DNA from: Tissierellales bacterium
Lineage (GTDB): Bacteria > Bacillota > Clostridia > Tissierellales > JASKZW01
Length of the DNA stretch: 64,000 nt
Direction: 5' to 3'
NCBI GenBank assembly: GCA_030152145.1
Contig: JASLIL010000025.1
Span: forward strand, 37,634 to 101,633
Position numbers and translations under genes: made by a program
Notes under the pieces: generated by a model
Seen by the model: the letters and a program-made list of their open reading frames with translations, nothing else
Told to the model about the DNA's origin: nothing
Database searches by the model: none
Shown here: positions 16,256 to 25,558 of the stretch, piece by piece
Layout of the letters: every line of letters starts with the position of its first letter
Numbering within the stretch: the stretch's first letter is position 1

Positions 16256-17791
16256 TTGAGTAAAAAGAGCTTTGATAAAAAAGTTGTTGAAATGCGTGGT
16301 ATAACTAAAAAGTTCGGTGATTTTACTGCTAATAAAAATATAGACTTTACTCTACATAAGGGAGAGGTACACTCTCTTTTAGGTGAGAATGGTGCAGGAA
16401 AATCAACACTTATGAACGTTCTATATGGCCTACATGAGCCTACAGAGGGAAGTATACTTATAAATGGTAAAGAGGTAAACATTACTAATCCAAGTGTGGC
16501 TATAGAGCATGGTATAGGAATGGTTCATCAGCACTTTATGTTGGTGCAAAACTTTACAGTAGTAGAGAATATTATGTTGGGTATGGAGACTGTTAAAGGC
16601 CTTGGAGTAGTAGATAAGGAAGCGGGAAAGAAGAAGGTTATAGAGCTTTCAGAGCAATATGGCTTATATGTTAATCCAGATGAGAAGATAGAGGATATAT
16701 CAGTTGGTATGCAGCAAAGGGTTGAAATTTTAAAGGCACTTTATCGTGGTGCAGATATTTTGATTTTAGATGAACCTACTTCAGTACTTACTCCTCAAGA
16801 AATACATGAATTAATGGAAATAATAAAAAACTTAGCTAACCAAGGAAAAAGTATCATAATAATAACCCATAAGTTAAGGGAGATAAAACAAGTAGCTGAT
16901 CACTGTACAGTTATAAGACGTGGTGAAAATGTAGGTACAGTAAATGTTGAAGAAAGTAGCGAAGAGGACCTAGCTTCATTGATGGTTGGTAGAGAAGTGA
17001 GTTTTAAAACTTATAGAAAAGAGCAGGCCTCTGGAGAAAAAATCTTAGATATAAAGAACTTAATCGTCAAAGATAACAGAAAGTTAAATGCAGTTGACGG
17101 ACTTAATTTGGAACTTAATAAGGGTGAGATTTTAGGTATTGCAGGCATCGATGGAAATGGACAATCGGAACTGATAGATGCTTTAACAGGGCTTAGAAAG
17201 GTTGAGTCAGGCACTATAACCTTAAATGGGAAAGATATTACAAACGCTAGCCCTAAGGACATTATAAATACAGGTATGAGTAATATTCCAGAAGATAGAC
17301 AAAAAAGAGGGTTAGTACTTCCCTTTACTATTGGAGAAAATATGATATTGGAAAATCATGGTGAAGAGCCTTTTTCTACTAAGGGCAAACTTAACCATAA
17401 AAATATAAAGGACCATGCTAAGGACTTAATAGAGAAGTTTGATATTAGGCCTAATAACCCAGACTATGTAGCAGGCTCCTTATCAGGAGGAAATCAACAA
17501 AAGGTTATTTTGGCGAGAGAAATTTACAATGATCCTGATGTATTAATAGCAGCTCAGCCAACTAGGGGACTAGATGTTGGTGCTATAGAATTTATTCACG
17601 AGTACTTAGTGGAGCAAAGAGATAAGGGCAAGGCTGTGCTTTTAATATCATTTGAGCTTGATGAGATAATGAACCTATCAGATAGAATAGCAGTTATATT
17701 TGATGGTAAGATTTTAGATACAGTAAAGGGCGGCAGTGTAGATGAAAATCAATTAGGATTACTTATGGCAGGAGGGAAGCAAAATGAATAA
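16256..17791 (+). CDS. nucleoside ABC transporter ATPase (two fused nucleotide-binding domains)
   Basis: A 511-residue ATPase of the sugar/nucleoside class (YufO/NupO-like). The first domain has Walker A GENGAGKST at 43-51 and a DEPTSVLTP Walker B. The second has the degenerate Walker A GIDGNGQSE and the signature SGGNQQKV, the usual pattern for this class. It energises the two permeases downstream. The start is TTG at 16256 after ATAGGAGGTG. Its end overlaps the next gene by 8 bases. Confidence 0.93.
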   Translation: MSKKSFDKKVVEMRGITKKFGDFTANKNIDFTLHKGEVHSLLGENGAGKSTLMNVLYGLHEPTEGSILINGKEVNITNPSVAIEHGIGMVHQHFMLVQNFTVVENIMLGMETVKGLGVVDKEAGKKKVIELSEQYGLYVNPDEKIEDISVGMQQRVEILKALYRGADILILDEPTSVLTPQEIHELMEIIKNLANQGKSIIIITHKLREIKQVADHCTVIRRGENVGTVNVEESSEEDLASLMVGREVSFKTYRKEQASGEKILDIKNLIVKDNRKLNAVDGLNLELNKGEILGIAGIDGNGQSELIDALTGLRKVESGTITLNGKDITNASPKDIINTGMSNIPEDRQKRGLVLPFTIGENMILENHGEEPFSTKGKLNHKNIKDHAKDLIEKFDIRPNNPDYVAGSLSGGNQQKVILAREIYNDPDVLIAAQPTRGLDVGAIEFIHEYLVEQRDKGKAVLLISFELDEIMNLSDRIAVIFDGKILDTVKGGSVDENQLGLLMAGGKQNE

Positions 17792-18896
17792 AGATAATAG
17801 TATTCTAAAGACCCTGTTTTCTATCCTATTAGGATTTTTAGTGGGAGCAATTGTATTGAAGGTTGCAGGTTTTAGTCCTATAGAGGGATATAGAGTTATT
17901 TTTGAAGGTGTATTTGGGAAATCTAAGTATATTTCATGGACTATTATAAAAGCGACTCCCTTAATACTAACAGGGGTTTCAGTTGCCTTCGCTTTTAAAA
18001 CAGGATTATTTAATATAGGTGCTGAGGGACAATTTATTATAGGTTCATTGGTAGCTACATTAGTAGGCTTCTTTTTAGACCTTCCGCCGGTAATCCATCC
18101 GATAGTAGCTATGTTAGCAGGTATGATAGCAGCAGGTATCTGGGCAGGCATTGTAGGATACTTAAAGGCTAAGTTAGAGATAAATGAAGTTATAAGTAGT
18201 ATAATGTTAAATTGGGTGGCACTTTATTTAAGTAACTACATTGTCTTTAAGGAAGGATTTAAAAGAGCGGGCAAGGATGCTTCAAATAAAATCATGGATT
18301 CAGCTAGTATAAATATACTACAGAACTGGAAAGCTTCTGATGCTGGTAAGGCATTCTTAAAGAACAATAAGTTTTTAAAAGGTTTTTTTGATACTCCTTT
18401 AAATTATGGATTTATAATAGCGATTTTAGCAGCTATATTAATTTGGTATATACTAAAGAATACAACTCTAGGTTATAGACTAAAGGCAGTTGGATATAAT
18501 AAGGAAGCTGCAGAATATGGTGGTATAGATATACAAAGAAACACTGTAACGGCTATGATGATAGCAGGAGCTCTTTCAGGTCTTGCAGGTGCTGTACATG
18601 TTCTAGGTGTAACAAAAGAGGTAGTAGTTCTTTCTGGTATGGCAGGATATGGTTTTGATGGTATGGCAGTGTCACTTATAGCAAGTAATAATCCACTGGC
18701 TTGTATACCAGCAGCCCTTTTATTTGGTGGTCTTCAGTATGGTGGTACAAAGTTACAGCCAAAACTAGGAGCACCACTGGAAGTAGTAAATATCATTATA
18801 GGTACCATAATATTCTTTATAGCTATGCCAAAGCTTATGAATAAATTAGCAGGTATTAGAAAGAAGAAAGCTGTAGGTGATAAAAATGTTAAATAG
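17784..18896 (+). CDS. nucleoside ABC transporter permease 1
   Basis: A 370-residue polytopic membrane protein of the YufP/NupP type (branched-chain-permease family), with the GLFNIGAEGQF motif and the YKTTLGYRLKAVG-type coupling segment (LKNTTLGYRLKAVGYN). The reading frame overlaps the ATPase end, consistent with translational coupling. It pairs with the following permease to form the membrane channel. Confidence 0.92.
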   Translation: MNKDNSILKTLFSILLGFLVGAIVLKVAGFSPIEGYRVIFEGVFGKSKYISWTIIKATPLILTGVSVAFAFKTGLFNIGAEGQFIIGSLVATLVGFFLDLPPVIHPIVAMLAGMIAAGIWAGIVGYLKAKLEINEVISSIMLNWVALYLSNYIVFKEGFKRAGKDASNKIMDSASINILQNWKASDAGKAFLKNNKFLKGFFDTPLNYGFIIAILAAILIWYILKNTTLGYRLKAVGYNKEAAEYGGIDIQRNTVTAMMIAGALSGLAGAVHVLGVTKEVVVLSGMAGYGFDGMAVSLIASNNPLACIPAALLFGGLQYGGTKLQPKLGAPLEVVNIIIGTIIFFIAMPKLMNKLAGIRKKKAVGDKNVK

Positions 18897-19806
18897 TTTA
18901 GGTATTATTTTAGGAAATAGTTTAATGTATTCAGCACCTTTTATCTTTACAGCCCTCGGTGGAGTTATGTCTGAGAATTCAGGGGTTGTAAATATAGGGC
19001 TAGAAGGCATTATGGCTATGGGATCCTTTGTAGGAGCAGCTGTAGCCTACTTTACAGGAAATCCTTGGGCTGGTTTTTTGGCAGCTGGAGTAGCAGGTGG
19101 ACTTTTGGCACTTTTACATGCTATAGCTTGTGTTTCTTTTTCAGCAGATCATGTTGTATCAGGTATAGCTATGAACTTTATAGGGCCAGGTCTTGCACTT
19201 TATCTATGTAAGATTTATTTTGATGGAGCTGCTATGACTCTACCTTTAGATTTTGATAAGAAGATTCCTAGACCGCTTCAAGGAGTATTTTCAAATACTT
19301 TTTTAAACTCAATATTTAATCAGTATGCAACAGTATATCTTGCTTTTATTCTTGTATTTTTGGTTTGGTTTTTACTTTACAAAACTAGATTAGGTCTTAG
19401 AATAAGAGCTGTTGGAGAGCATCCAAAGGCAGCAGATACTCTGGGTGTAAATGTTTATAGAATTAAGTATTTTGCAGTTATAATGTCAGGTGTATTGGCT
19501 GGATTTGGTGGAGCAAGCTTAAGTACAGCTATAGTTTCTAACTATAGAGTATCTCTAGTTTCAGGACAAGGCTTTATAGCTCTAGCAGCTATGATATTTG
19601 GTAATTGGACTCCTCAAGGAGCTTTAGTTGGATGTTTAATATTTGGATTAGCTCAAGGATTAGGAATATTCCTAGCTGGAGGGAAGTTTGCTATATCATC
19701 ACAGTTTACAGCAATGCTTCCATATATACTAACATTAGTAATACTAGTTTTCTTTGTAGGTAAGAGTAGCGGACCAGCAGCTAATGGACAACCTTACGAA
19801 AAATAG
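18886..19806 (+). CDS. nucleoside ABC transporter permease 2
   Basis: A 306-residue permease of the YufQ/NupQ type with NSGVVNIGLEGIMAMG near the N-terminus and TRLGLRIRAVGEHPKAADTLG as the coupling helix. A GTG at 18877 is in frame. The ATG at 18886, 11 bases inside the end of the preceding gene and after AGGTGAT, fits better. It completes the binding protein, ATPase and two-permease set and is followed by a terminator. Confidence 0.92.
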   Translation: MLNSLGIILGNSLMYSAPFIFTALGGVMSENSGVVNIGLEGIMAMGSFVGAAVAYFTGNPWAGFLAAGVAGGLLALLHAIACVSFSADHVVSGIAMNFIGPGLALYLCKIYFDGAAMTLPLDFDKKIPRPLQGVFSNTFLNSIFNQYATVYLAFILVFLVWFLLYKTRLGLRIRAVGEHPKAADTLGVNVYRIKYFAVIMSGVLAGFGGASLSTAIVSNYRVSLVSGQGFIALAAMIFGNWTPQGALVGCLIFGLAQGLGIFLAGGKFAISSQFTAMLPYILTLVILVFFVGKSSGPAANGQPYEK

Positions 19807-19816
19807 ACTTATATAA

Positions 19817-19845
19817 AAACCTTTAGTTTAAACTGAAGGTTTTTT
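19817..19845 (+). terminator. terminator after the nucleoside importer
   Basis: AACCTT-T-AGTTT / AAACT-G-AAGGTT hairpin followed by TTTTTT. Confidence 0.85.
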
Positions 19846-19929
19846 GTATATTCTAAATTTTTTTGCTATAATTATATTTATGGTAAAAGCATTTCTACTA
19901 AAATCTTTTATAATTTAGGAGTGAACTTA

Positions 19930-21279
19930 ATGAAACTTGGACATGATTTGACTCTTGAACAAACGCAAAAGCTTATACTAACTCCAGAATTAAAACAGGC
20001 AATAGAACTCCTACAGTTTACAAATCTAGAACTTAAGGAGTATATTGAAAATGAAATTCAAGAAAATCCTATGTTAGAATTTGAAAACAATAAGATAGAA
20101 TATGAGGATAAGGTTAATTGGAAGGAATACCTAGAGAAACAGAGCTATAGGGACTATTCTCAGGGAGAGAAAAAAGATTATAGTAATTTTGATTACTCTA
20201 ACATGGTAAGTTATAATCCGTCCTTAAAGGAAACACTTTTACTTCAGTTAAATGTTCTGGATATTAGCCTAGAGGATTTGGCTATAGGGCACTTTATCAT
20301 AGAGCATATAGATAATAATGGCTATCTAGACAGTTCCATAGAAACCATAAGGGATGATCTTAAAATTTCTGAGGCAAAGATATTGGAAGTTCTAGAAATG
20401 ATACAAAAGTTTGAACCAAGTGGAGTTGGTGCCAGAAGCTTAAATGAGTCTTTGGAGATACAGCTTAGGGAGTTAAAGGTTGAAGATGAAAATGTATACA
20501 AGGTAGTCAGGCACCACCTGGAAGATATCGGTAATAATAGACTTATAAAAATATCTAGGGATTTAGGTCTAACTATGGAGGAAACTAAGGAAGTATGTAA
20601 ACTTATAAAAAAATTAAATCCTAAACCAGGTCAGGAATATGGGGGTCATGACAGGGTAAGGTATATTCTTCCTGATGCCAGCATAGATTATGTAGATGGA
20701 CAATATATAGTTACAGTCAATGATATAACTGCACCAAGGCTTAATATCAATGAGTTTTATAAAAATATGATAACTCAAGAAAAGGATGAAAATGCCACTA
20801 AATTTTTAAATAAAAAACTTGATTCTGCTATGTGGGTTATAAGAACTATAGAACAAAGAAGAAATACCATATATAAAGTATTAAATGCTATATTAAAGTT
20901 TCAAATAGACTTCTTTGATTATGGAGAGCAACACCTTAAGCCCTTGACTTTAAAAGACATAGCAGATGAGATAGAAATGCATGAGTCTACAGTAAGTAGG
21001 ACGACTAACGGCAAATATGTACAAACCCCTAGAGGTTTATTTGAGTTTAAGTACTTCTTCTCCAGCTCTCTATCCTCTTTAGAGGGAGATGTTTCCTCAA
21101 AGAGCATAAAGCATAAGCTTAGAGACATAATTAGTGAGGAGAATAAAAAGAGGCCTTATAGTGATCAAAAACTGGCAGATCTTTTAAATCAAGAAGGCAT
21201 AGATATATCTAGAAGAACTGTTGCTAAATATAGGGATGAGATGGAAATCTTATCATCAACTAAGAGAAGGAGATTCTAG
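19930..21279 (+). CDS. rpoN: RNA polymerase sigma-54 factor
   Basis: A 449-residue sigma-54. Region I is the glutamine/leucine-rich N-terminus that begins LTLEQTQKLILTPELKQAIELL. A core-binding region and helix-turn-helix follow, with the DNA-binding RpoN box SRRTVAKYR near the C-terminus. The GTG at 19921 is in frame but lies in the ribosome site; AGGAG at 19917-19921 fits the ATG at 19930. Sigma-54 needs an AAA+ activator, and none is encoded in this window. The gene stands alone before the glycolytic operon. Confidence 0.94.
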   Translation: MKLGHDLTLEQTQKLILTPELKQAIELLQFTNLELKEYIENEIQENPMLEFENNKIEYEDKVNWKEYLEKQSYRDYSQGEKKDYSNFDYSNMVSYNPSLKETLLLQLNVLDISLEDLAIGHFIIEHIDNNGYLDSSIETIRDDLKISEAKILEVLEMIQKFEPSGVGARSLNESLEIQLRELKVEDENVYKVVRHHLEDIGNNRLIKISRDLGLTMEETKEVCKLIKKLNPKPGQEYGGHDRVRYILPDASIDYVDGQYIVTVNDITAPRLNINEFYKNMITQEKDENATKFLNKKLDSAMWVIRTIEQRRNTIYKVLNAILKFQIDFFDYGEQHLKPLTLKDIADEIEMHESTVSRTTNGKYVQTPRGLFEFKYFFSSSLSSLEGDVSSKSIKHKLRDIISEENKKRPYSDQKLADLLNQEGIDISRRTVAKYRDEMEILSSTKRRRF

Positions 21280-21310
21280 GCCAGCCTACAATCTCCTAAT
21301 TTATTACTTT
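21269..21310 (+). terminator. terminator overlapping the rpoN stop codon
   Basis: GGAGATT-C-TAGGC pairs with GCCTA-C-AATCTCC around CA (21269-21296), followed by a T-rich stretch. It includes the rpoN stop codon. Confidence 0.7.
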
Positions 21311-21315
21311 TTCTC

Positions 21316-21344
21316 TTGATATATCTATTATTATGGACTATAAT
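21316..21344 (+). promoter_or_regulatory. promoter of the glycolytic operon
   Basis: TTGATA (21316-21321), 17 bases, TATAAT (21339-21344). Start of transcription expected near 21351, about 90 bases before cggR. Confidence 0.7.
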
Positions 21345-21382
21345 TGTTTTGTAAGAAGCTATTATATTTTTTTGCTGGTTGT

Positions 21383-21413
21383 GGGACTATAATAGAACAG
21401 TAGGGACAAAAAA
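21383..21413 (+). promoter_or_regulatory. candidate CggR operator
   Basis: Two GGGAC half-sites start at 21383 and 21403, exactly 20 bases apart, each followed by six bases and a partly matching inverted half. This is the spacing I recall for the B. subtilis CggR operator. The site lies about 35 bases downstream of the predicted start point, directly before cggR, which suggests autoregulation. Confidence 0.6.
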
Positions 21414-21441
21414 GTACCCTATGGAATTATGAGGTGTAGAT

Positions 21442-22464
21442 ATGGACTTAATAGATATTCAGAAAAAATTAGTTCCAGAACTTACAAAAGTTATGGAAAG
21501 AAGGTATGAGATCTTAAGACATATATATTTTAATCAGCCAATAGGTAGAAGAACTCTGGCCAATAAGTTAGGCTTAGGTGAGAGAACAGTAAGGACAGAG
21601 GTGGATGTTTTAAAGGACCAGGGATTGTTAAGTGTTGAATCAGTGGGTATGTATGTTACTGAAGAAGGAAAACAAATAGTATTGGAATTAAAACCTTTAA
21701 TAAGTGATATTAAGGGTATCAGTAAATTAGAATCTAAGATAGAAAGTATACTGGATGTAAATAATGTAATTGTTGTTCCTGGTCATTCAGAAGATAGGGA
21801 TATAACCTTAAGTACCTTAGGAAGAACTGTTGCAGATTATTTGAAGAGTATAGTCAAGGATAATAACATTATAGGAGTTACAGGCGGAACTACTATGAGT
21901 TATGTTGCAGAAGAGATGCCCTATAAAAAAATAGCTAAGAATCTTTTAATTACACCAGCAAGAGGTGGTTTGGGAGAAAACTTAAGTACCCAAGCCAATA
22001 ATGTGGCAGCCAAGTTAGCAGAAAAGCTATCAGCAGATTATAAACTACTTCATATTCAAGATGATCTTGATAGAGATACTTTAGATACAGTTTTAAAGAT
22101 ACCAGAGATAAAAAATGTTGTAGATATTATAAATAATATGGATATTCTAGTTTTTGGGTTGGGACGTGCAGATGAAATGGCTAGAAGGCGTCATCTAGGT
22201 CATAAAGTAACAGATGTTTTAAGAGATAGTAATGCAGTAGCGGAAGCCTTTGGATACTTCTTTGATGTTGGCGGGAAAAAAGTTTTAGAATCATCAACTA
22301 TAGGAATATCCTTAGATAAATTCCAGTCTATACCAGAGGTTATTGCTGTGGCAGCAGGGCAGGAGAAGGCAGAGGCTATACTTTCTGTAGCATCTCTTAG
22401 AAAGAATATGACCATTATAATGGATGAAAACGCAGCCTTGAAAATTTTGGATATAGTTAAGTAA
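21442..22464 (+). CDS. cggR: central glycolytic genes regulator CggR (SorC family)
   Basis: A 340-residue repressor. The N-terminal winged helix-turn-helix (about 20-70) contains IGRRTLANKLGLGERTVRTEV. The SorC sugar-phosphate-binding domain follows (about 85-340, with VTGGTTMSYVAEEMP and TPARGGLGENLSTQAN). In Bacillus, fructose-1,6-bisphosphate releases CggR from its operator and switches on gapA-pgk-tpi-pgm-eno. The same five genes follow here, so the same job is likely. A GGTGTAGAT site precedes the ATG. Confidence 0.93.
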   Translation: MDLIDIQKKLVPELTKVMERRYEILRHIYFNQPIGRRTLANKLGLGERTVRTEVDVLKDQGLLSVESVGMYVTEEGKQIVLELKPLISDIKGISKLESKIESILDVNNVIVVPGHSEDRDITLSTLGRTVADYLKSIVKDNNIIGVTGGTTMSYVAEEMPYKKIAKNLLITPARGGLGENLSTQANNVAAKLAEKLSADYKLLHIQDDLDRDTLDTVLKIPEIKNVVDIINNMDILVFGLGRADEMARRRHLGHKVTDVLRDSNAVAEAFGYFFDVGGKKVLESSTIGISLDKFQSIPEVIAVAAGQEKAEAILSVASLRKNMTIIMDENAALKILDIVK

Positions 22465-22517
22465 GGAATCTTACTTAGTATAATAAATCATTTTAAGAAT
22501 TTAAGGAGGAATAACTT

Positions 22518-23525
22518 ATGACTGTTAAGGTAGGAGTAAGTGGTTTTGGAAGAATTGGTAGAGATGTTGTTAGATCATATTTTGAAAATGAGGTAAAGGA
22601 TTTTGAATTAGTTGCTATAAACGCATCAGGCGACTTAAATACTATGGCACATTTATTTAAATACGATTCACTATACGGAAAATTTGATGGAACTATTGAA
22701 GTTGTAGAAGATGGATTCCTTATAAATGGGAAAAATGTAAAAGTTGTGGATCACAGAAATCCTTCAGAAATTCCTTGGGGAGAACTAGGAGTAGACATAG
22801 CTATTGACTCAACAGGAGCTTTCAAAGATAGAGAAGGATTACAAAAACACCTAGATGCAGGAGCTAAGAAAGTTATAATTACTGCACCAGCTAAGGGTGA
22901 AGATATAACAGTTGTTATGGGCGTTAATGACGAAGACTATGATAATGCTAAGCACAACATTATCTCAAATGCATCATGTACTACAAACTGTCTAGCACCA
23001 TTCGCTAAAGTTCTTTTAGATGAATTCGGTATAGTAAAGGGTTTAATGACTACAGTTCATGCTTACACAGGTGACCAAAAGTTACTAGACACTAAACACA
23101 AGGACTTAAGACGTGCAAGAGCAGCGGCTGAATCAATAGTACCTACTACAACAGGAGCAGCTAAGGCTGTTGCAAGAGTTATACCTGAGCTAGAAGGAAA
23201 ATTAAATGGATTTGCTATGAGAGTTCCTACACCAACAGTATCAGTTGTTGACCTAGTAGTAGAACTTGAAAAAGAAGCTACAGCAGAAGAAGTAAATGCA
23301 GCTCTTAAAAAAGCAAGTGAAGGCAAAATGAAAGGTATTCTAGGATACTCAGATGAACCACTAGTATCAATTGACTACAAGGGTGATGACCGTTCTTCAA
23401 TTATAGACGGACTATCAACTATGGTTATTGGAAACATGGTAAAGGTTGTATCATGGTACGATAATGAGTGGGGATACTCACAAAGAGTAGTAGACCTTGC
23501 TAAATTAGTTGCTAACAACTTATAG
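22518..23525 (+). CDS. gapA: glyceraldehyde-3-phosphate dehydrogenase
   Basis: A 335-residue NAD-dependent dehydrogenase. The N-terminal GFGRIGRDV binds NAD, the catalytic cysteine is C154 in [12 protein letters not shown], and the catalytic histidine lies in the TVHAYTGDQ segment. The C-terminal [15 protein letters not shown] is standard. AAGGAGGAAT precedes the ATG. A terminator right behind it separates its level from pgk and the rest. Confidence 0.97.
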   Translation: MTVKVGVSGFGRIGRDVVRSYFENEVKDFELVAINASGDLNTMAHLFKYDSLYGKFDGTIEVVEDGFLINGKNVKVVDHRNPSEIPWGELGVDIAIDSTGAFKDREGLQKHLDAGAKKVIITAPAKGEDITVVMGVNDEDYDNAKHNIISNASCTTNCLAPFAKVLLDEFGIVKGLMTTVHAYTGDQKLLDTKHKDLRRARAAAESIVPTTTGAAKAVARVIPELEGKLNGFAMRVPTPTVSVVDLVVELEKEATAEEVNAALKKASEGKMKGILGYSDEPLVSIDYKGDDRSSIIDGLSTMVIGNMVKVVSWYDNEWGYSQRVVDLAKLVANNL

Positions 23526-23537
23526 TATGGAAAACTT

Positions 23538-23568
23538 AACCGGTCTAAAATTTTAGACCGGTTTTTTA
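23538..23568 (+). terminator. terminator between gapA and pgk
   Basis: AACCGGTCTAAAA/TTTTAGACCGGTT perfect hairpin plus a T-run. It probably limits read-through so gapA transcript exceeds that of the downstream genes. No separate pgk promoter was obvious. Confidence 0.85.
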
Positions 23569-23591
23569 AAATTGATTAAGAGGTGATATTG

Positions 23592-24785
23592 ATGTTGAAT
23601 AAAAAGACTTTAAAGGATCTATCAGTTGATAATAAAAGAGTTTTAGTTAGATGTGACTTTAACGTACCTATGGATGAAAACGGAAATATAACTGATGATA
23701 GGAGAATAGTTAGCTCCCTGCCAACCATTAAGTACCTGCTAGAAAACAAGGCCAAGGTAATACTTATGTCCCACCTAGGTAGACCAAAGGGAGAGGCCAA
23801 TCCTAAGTTCAGCCTAAGAAAAGTTGGGGAGAGACTGTCAGAGCTACTGGAAACTGAGGTTAAGTTTTTAGATGATGACATGGTTTATAGCCAGGAAGTT
23901 AAGGATCAGGTTATGAATATGGAGGCAGGCCAGGTAGTGCTTCTACAGAACACCAGATATAGATCAGAGGAGGAGAAGAAGGAAGATAAGTTCTCTAAAG
24001 ATCTAGCCTCTCTTGGAGAGCTTTATGTAAATGATGCCTTTGGAACATCTCATAGAGGTCATGCTTCTAATGTAGGGGTAGCTAGTAACTTGGACTCAGC
24101 AGTAGGTTTCTTAGTTGAAAAGGAACTGGAGATTATGGGTAAGGCCCTAGAATCACCAGAGAGACCTTTTGTAGCTATCCTAGGTGGTGCAAAGGTTTCT
24201 GATAAGATAGGAGTTATAGAAAATCTAATTGAAAAAGTTGACACTATTATTATAGGTGGAGGAATGGCCTATACCTTCTTTAAGGCAGAGGGAAAAGAAG
24301 TGGGAACTTCTATTTTAGAAGAGGATAAACTGGAAGTAGCCAAGGGAATCTTAGAAAAGGCAGCCAAGAAAAATGTAAAGATCCTTCTACCTGTAGATGT
24401 AGTAGTTGCTAAGGAATTTAAAAATGATACGGAAATAAGGGTTGTAGATGTAGATTCTATACCAGCAGATATGATGGGACTAGATTCTGGACCTAAAACT
24501 ATAGAGATTTTCTCAGAGGAGATAAAGAAGGCTAAGACTGTAGTGTGGAATGGACCTATGGGAGTTTTCGAAATGGAAAACTTCAAGAAGGGAACTGATG
24601 CTATAGCTAGGGCTATGGCAGAGTCAGATGCTATAACTATAGTTGGAGGAGGAGATTCTGCATCAGCTGTGGAAAAGGCAGGCTATGCAGATCAAATGAC
24701 TCATATTTCAACTGGTGGTGGAGCTAGCCTAGAACTACTAGAGGGCAAGGTTTTACCTGGTATAGATGCTATTAGTGAAAAATAA
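23592..24785 (+). CDS. pgk: phosphoglycerate kinase
   Basis: A 397-residue glycolytic kinase. The N-terminal substrate site reads [17 protein letters not shown], followed by SHLGRPKG. The C-terminal nucleotide domain includes [10 protein letters not shown] and [13 protein letters not shown] at 23583 is in frame but forms part of the ribosome site AAGAGGTGAT; the ATG at 23592 is the likely start. tpiA follows 14 bases after the stop. Confidence 0.96.
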   Translation: MLNKKTLKDLSVDNKRVLVRCDFNVPMDENGNITDDRRIVSSLPTIKYLLENKAKVILMSHLGRPKGEANPKFSLRKVGERLSELLETEVKFLDDDMVYSQEVKDQVMNMEAGQVVLLQNTRYRSEEEKKEDKFSKDLASLGELYVNDAFGTSHRGHASNVGVASNLDSAVGFLVEKELEIMGKALESPERPFVAILGGAKVSDKIGVIENLIEKVDTIIIGGGMAYTFFKAEGKEVGTSILEEDKLEVAKGILEKAAKKNVKILLPVDVVVAKEFKNDTEIRVVDVDSIPADMMGLDSGPKTIEIFSEEIKKAKTVVWNGPMGVFEMENFKKGTDAIARAMAESDAITIVGGGDSASAVEKAGYADQMTHISTGGGASLELLEGKVLPGIDAISEK

Positions 24786-24799
24786 GGAGGACTATATAG

Positions 24800-25549
24800 A
24801 TGCGTAAGCCAATTATTGCTGGAAACTGGAAGATGAATAAAACTGTTAGGGAAGCGGAAGAGCTAATAAATGAGATTAAAAAAGCTGACCTATCAGAAGA
24901 TGTGGAAAAGTTAATATGTGTTCCTTTTATAGCCTTAGATAGGGCTGTAAGTTTGACAGAAGGAACAGATATTAAGGTTGGGGCTCAAAATATGTACTTT
25001 GAAGAAAGTGGAGCCTATACAGGTGAAATTTCACCACTTATGTTAAAGGACCTAGGAGTTGAATACACTATAATAGGTCATTCAGAGAGAAGACAATATT
25101 TTGGTGACACAGATGAGGTTGTTAATAAAAAAATCAAGGCTAGTATAGCTCATGGAATCAAGCCTATAATCTGTGTTGGAGAATCTCTAGAAGAAAGAGA
25201 AGAAAACAAGGAAGAAGATGTAGTAAAAAATCAACTAGTAGAGGGATTAAAGGGTATAAGTGAAGAGGAGCTTAAGGATCTTGTTATAGCCTATGAACCA
25301 ATTTGGGCTATAGGAACAGGAAAGACAGCTTCCAGCGATGATGCAAACCAAATGTGTGAATTTATTAGGAAGACTATAGCTAAGATGTACTCAGAAGATT
25401 TGGCTAAAAAGCTTAGAATCCAATATGGAGGTAGTGTAAAACCTGCTACTATAAAGGAATTAATGGAGAAGGAAGATGTAGACGGAGCTCTAGTTGGAGG
25501 AGCAAGCCTAGTAGCTGAAGATTTTGTGAGTCTTGTAAATTTCAAGTAG
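24800..25549 (+). CDS. tpiA: triosephosphate isomerase
   Basis: A 249-residue TIM barrel. GNWKMNK at 8-14 holds the substrate-binding Asn and Lys, GHSERRQ the catalytic histidine, and AYEPIWAIGTGKTA the catalytic glutamate and mobile loop. AAGGAGGA precedes the ATG and the stop is 9 bases before gpmI. Length and motifs are normal. Confidence 0.97.
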   Translation: MRKPIIAGNWKMNKTVREAEELINEIKKADLSEDVEKLICVPFIALDRAVSLTEGTDIKVGAQNMYFEESGAYTGEISPLMLKDLGVEYTIIGHSERRQYFGDTDEVVNKKIKASIAHGIKPIICVGESLEEREENKEEDVVKNQLVEGLKGISEEELKDLVIAYEPIWAIGTGKTASSDDANQMCEFIRKTIAKMYSEDLAKKLRIQYGGSVKPATIKELMEKEDVDGALVGGASLVAEDFVSLVNFK

Positions 25550-25558
25550 GTGATTAAT

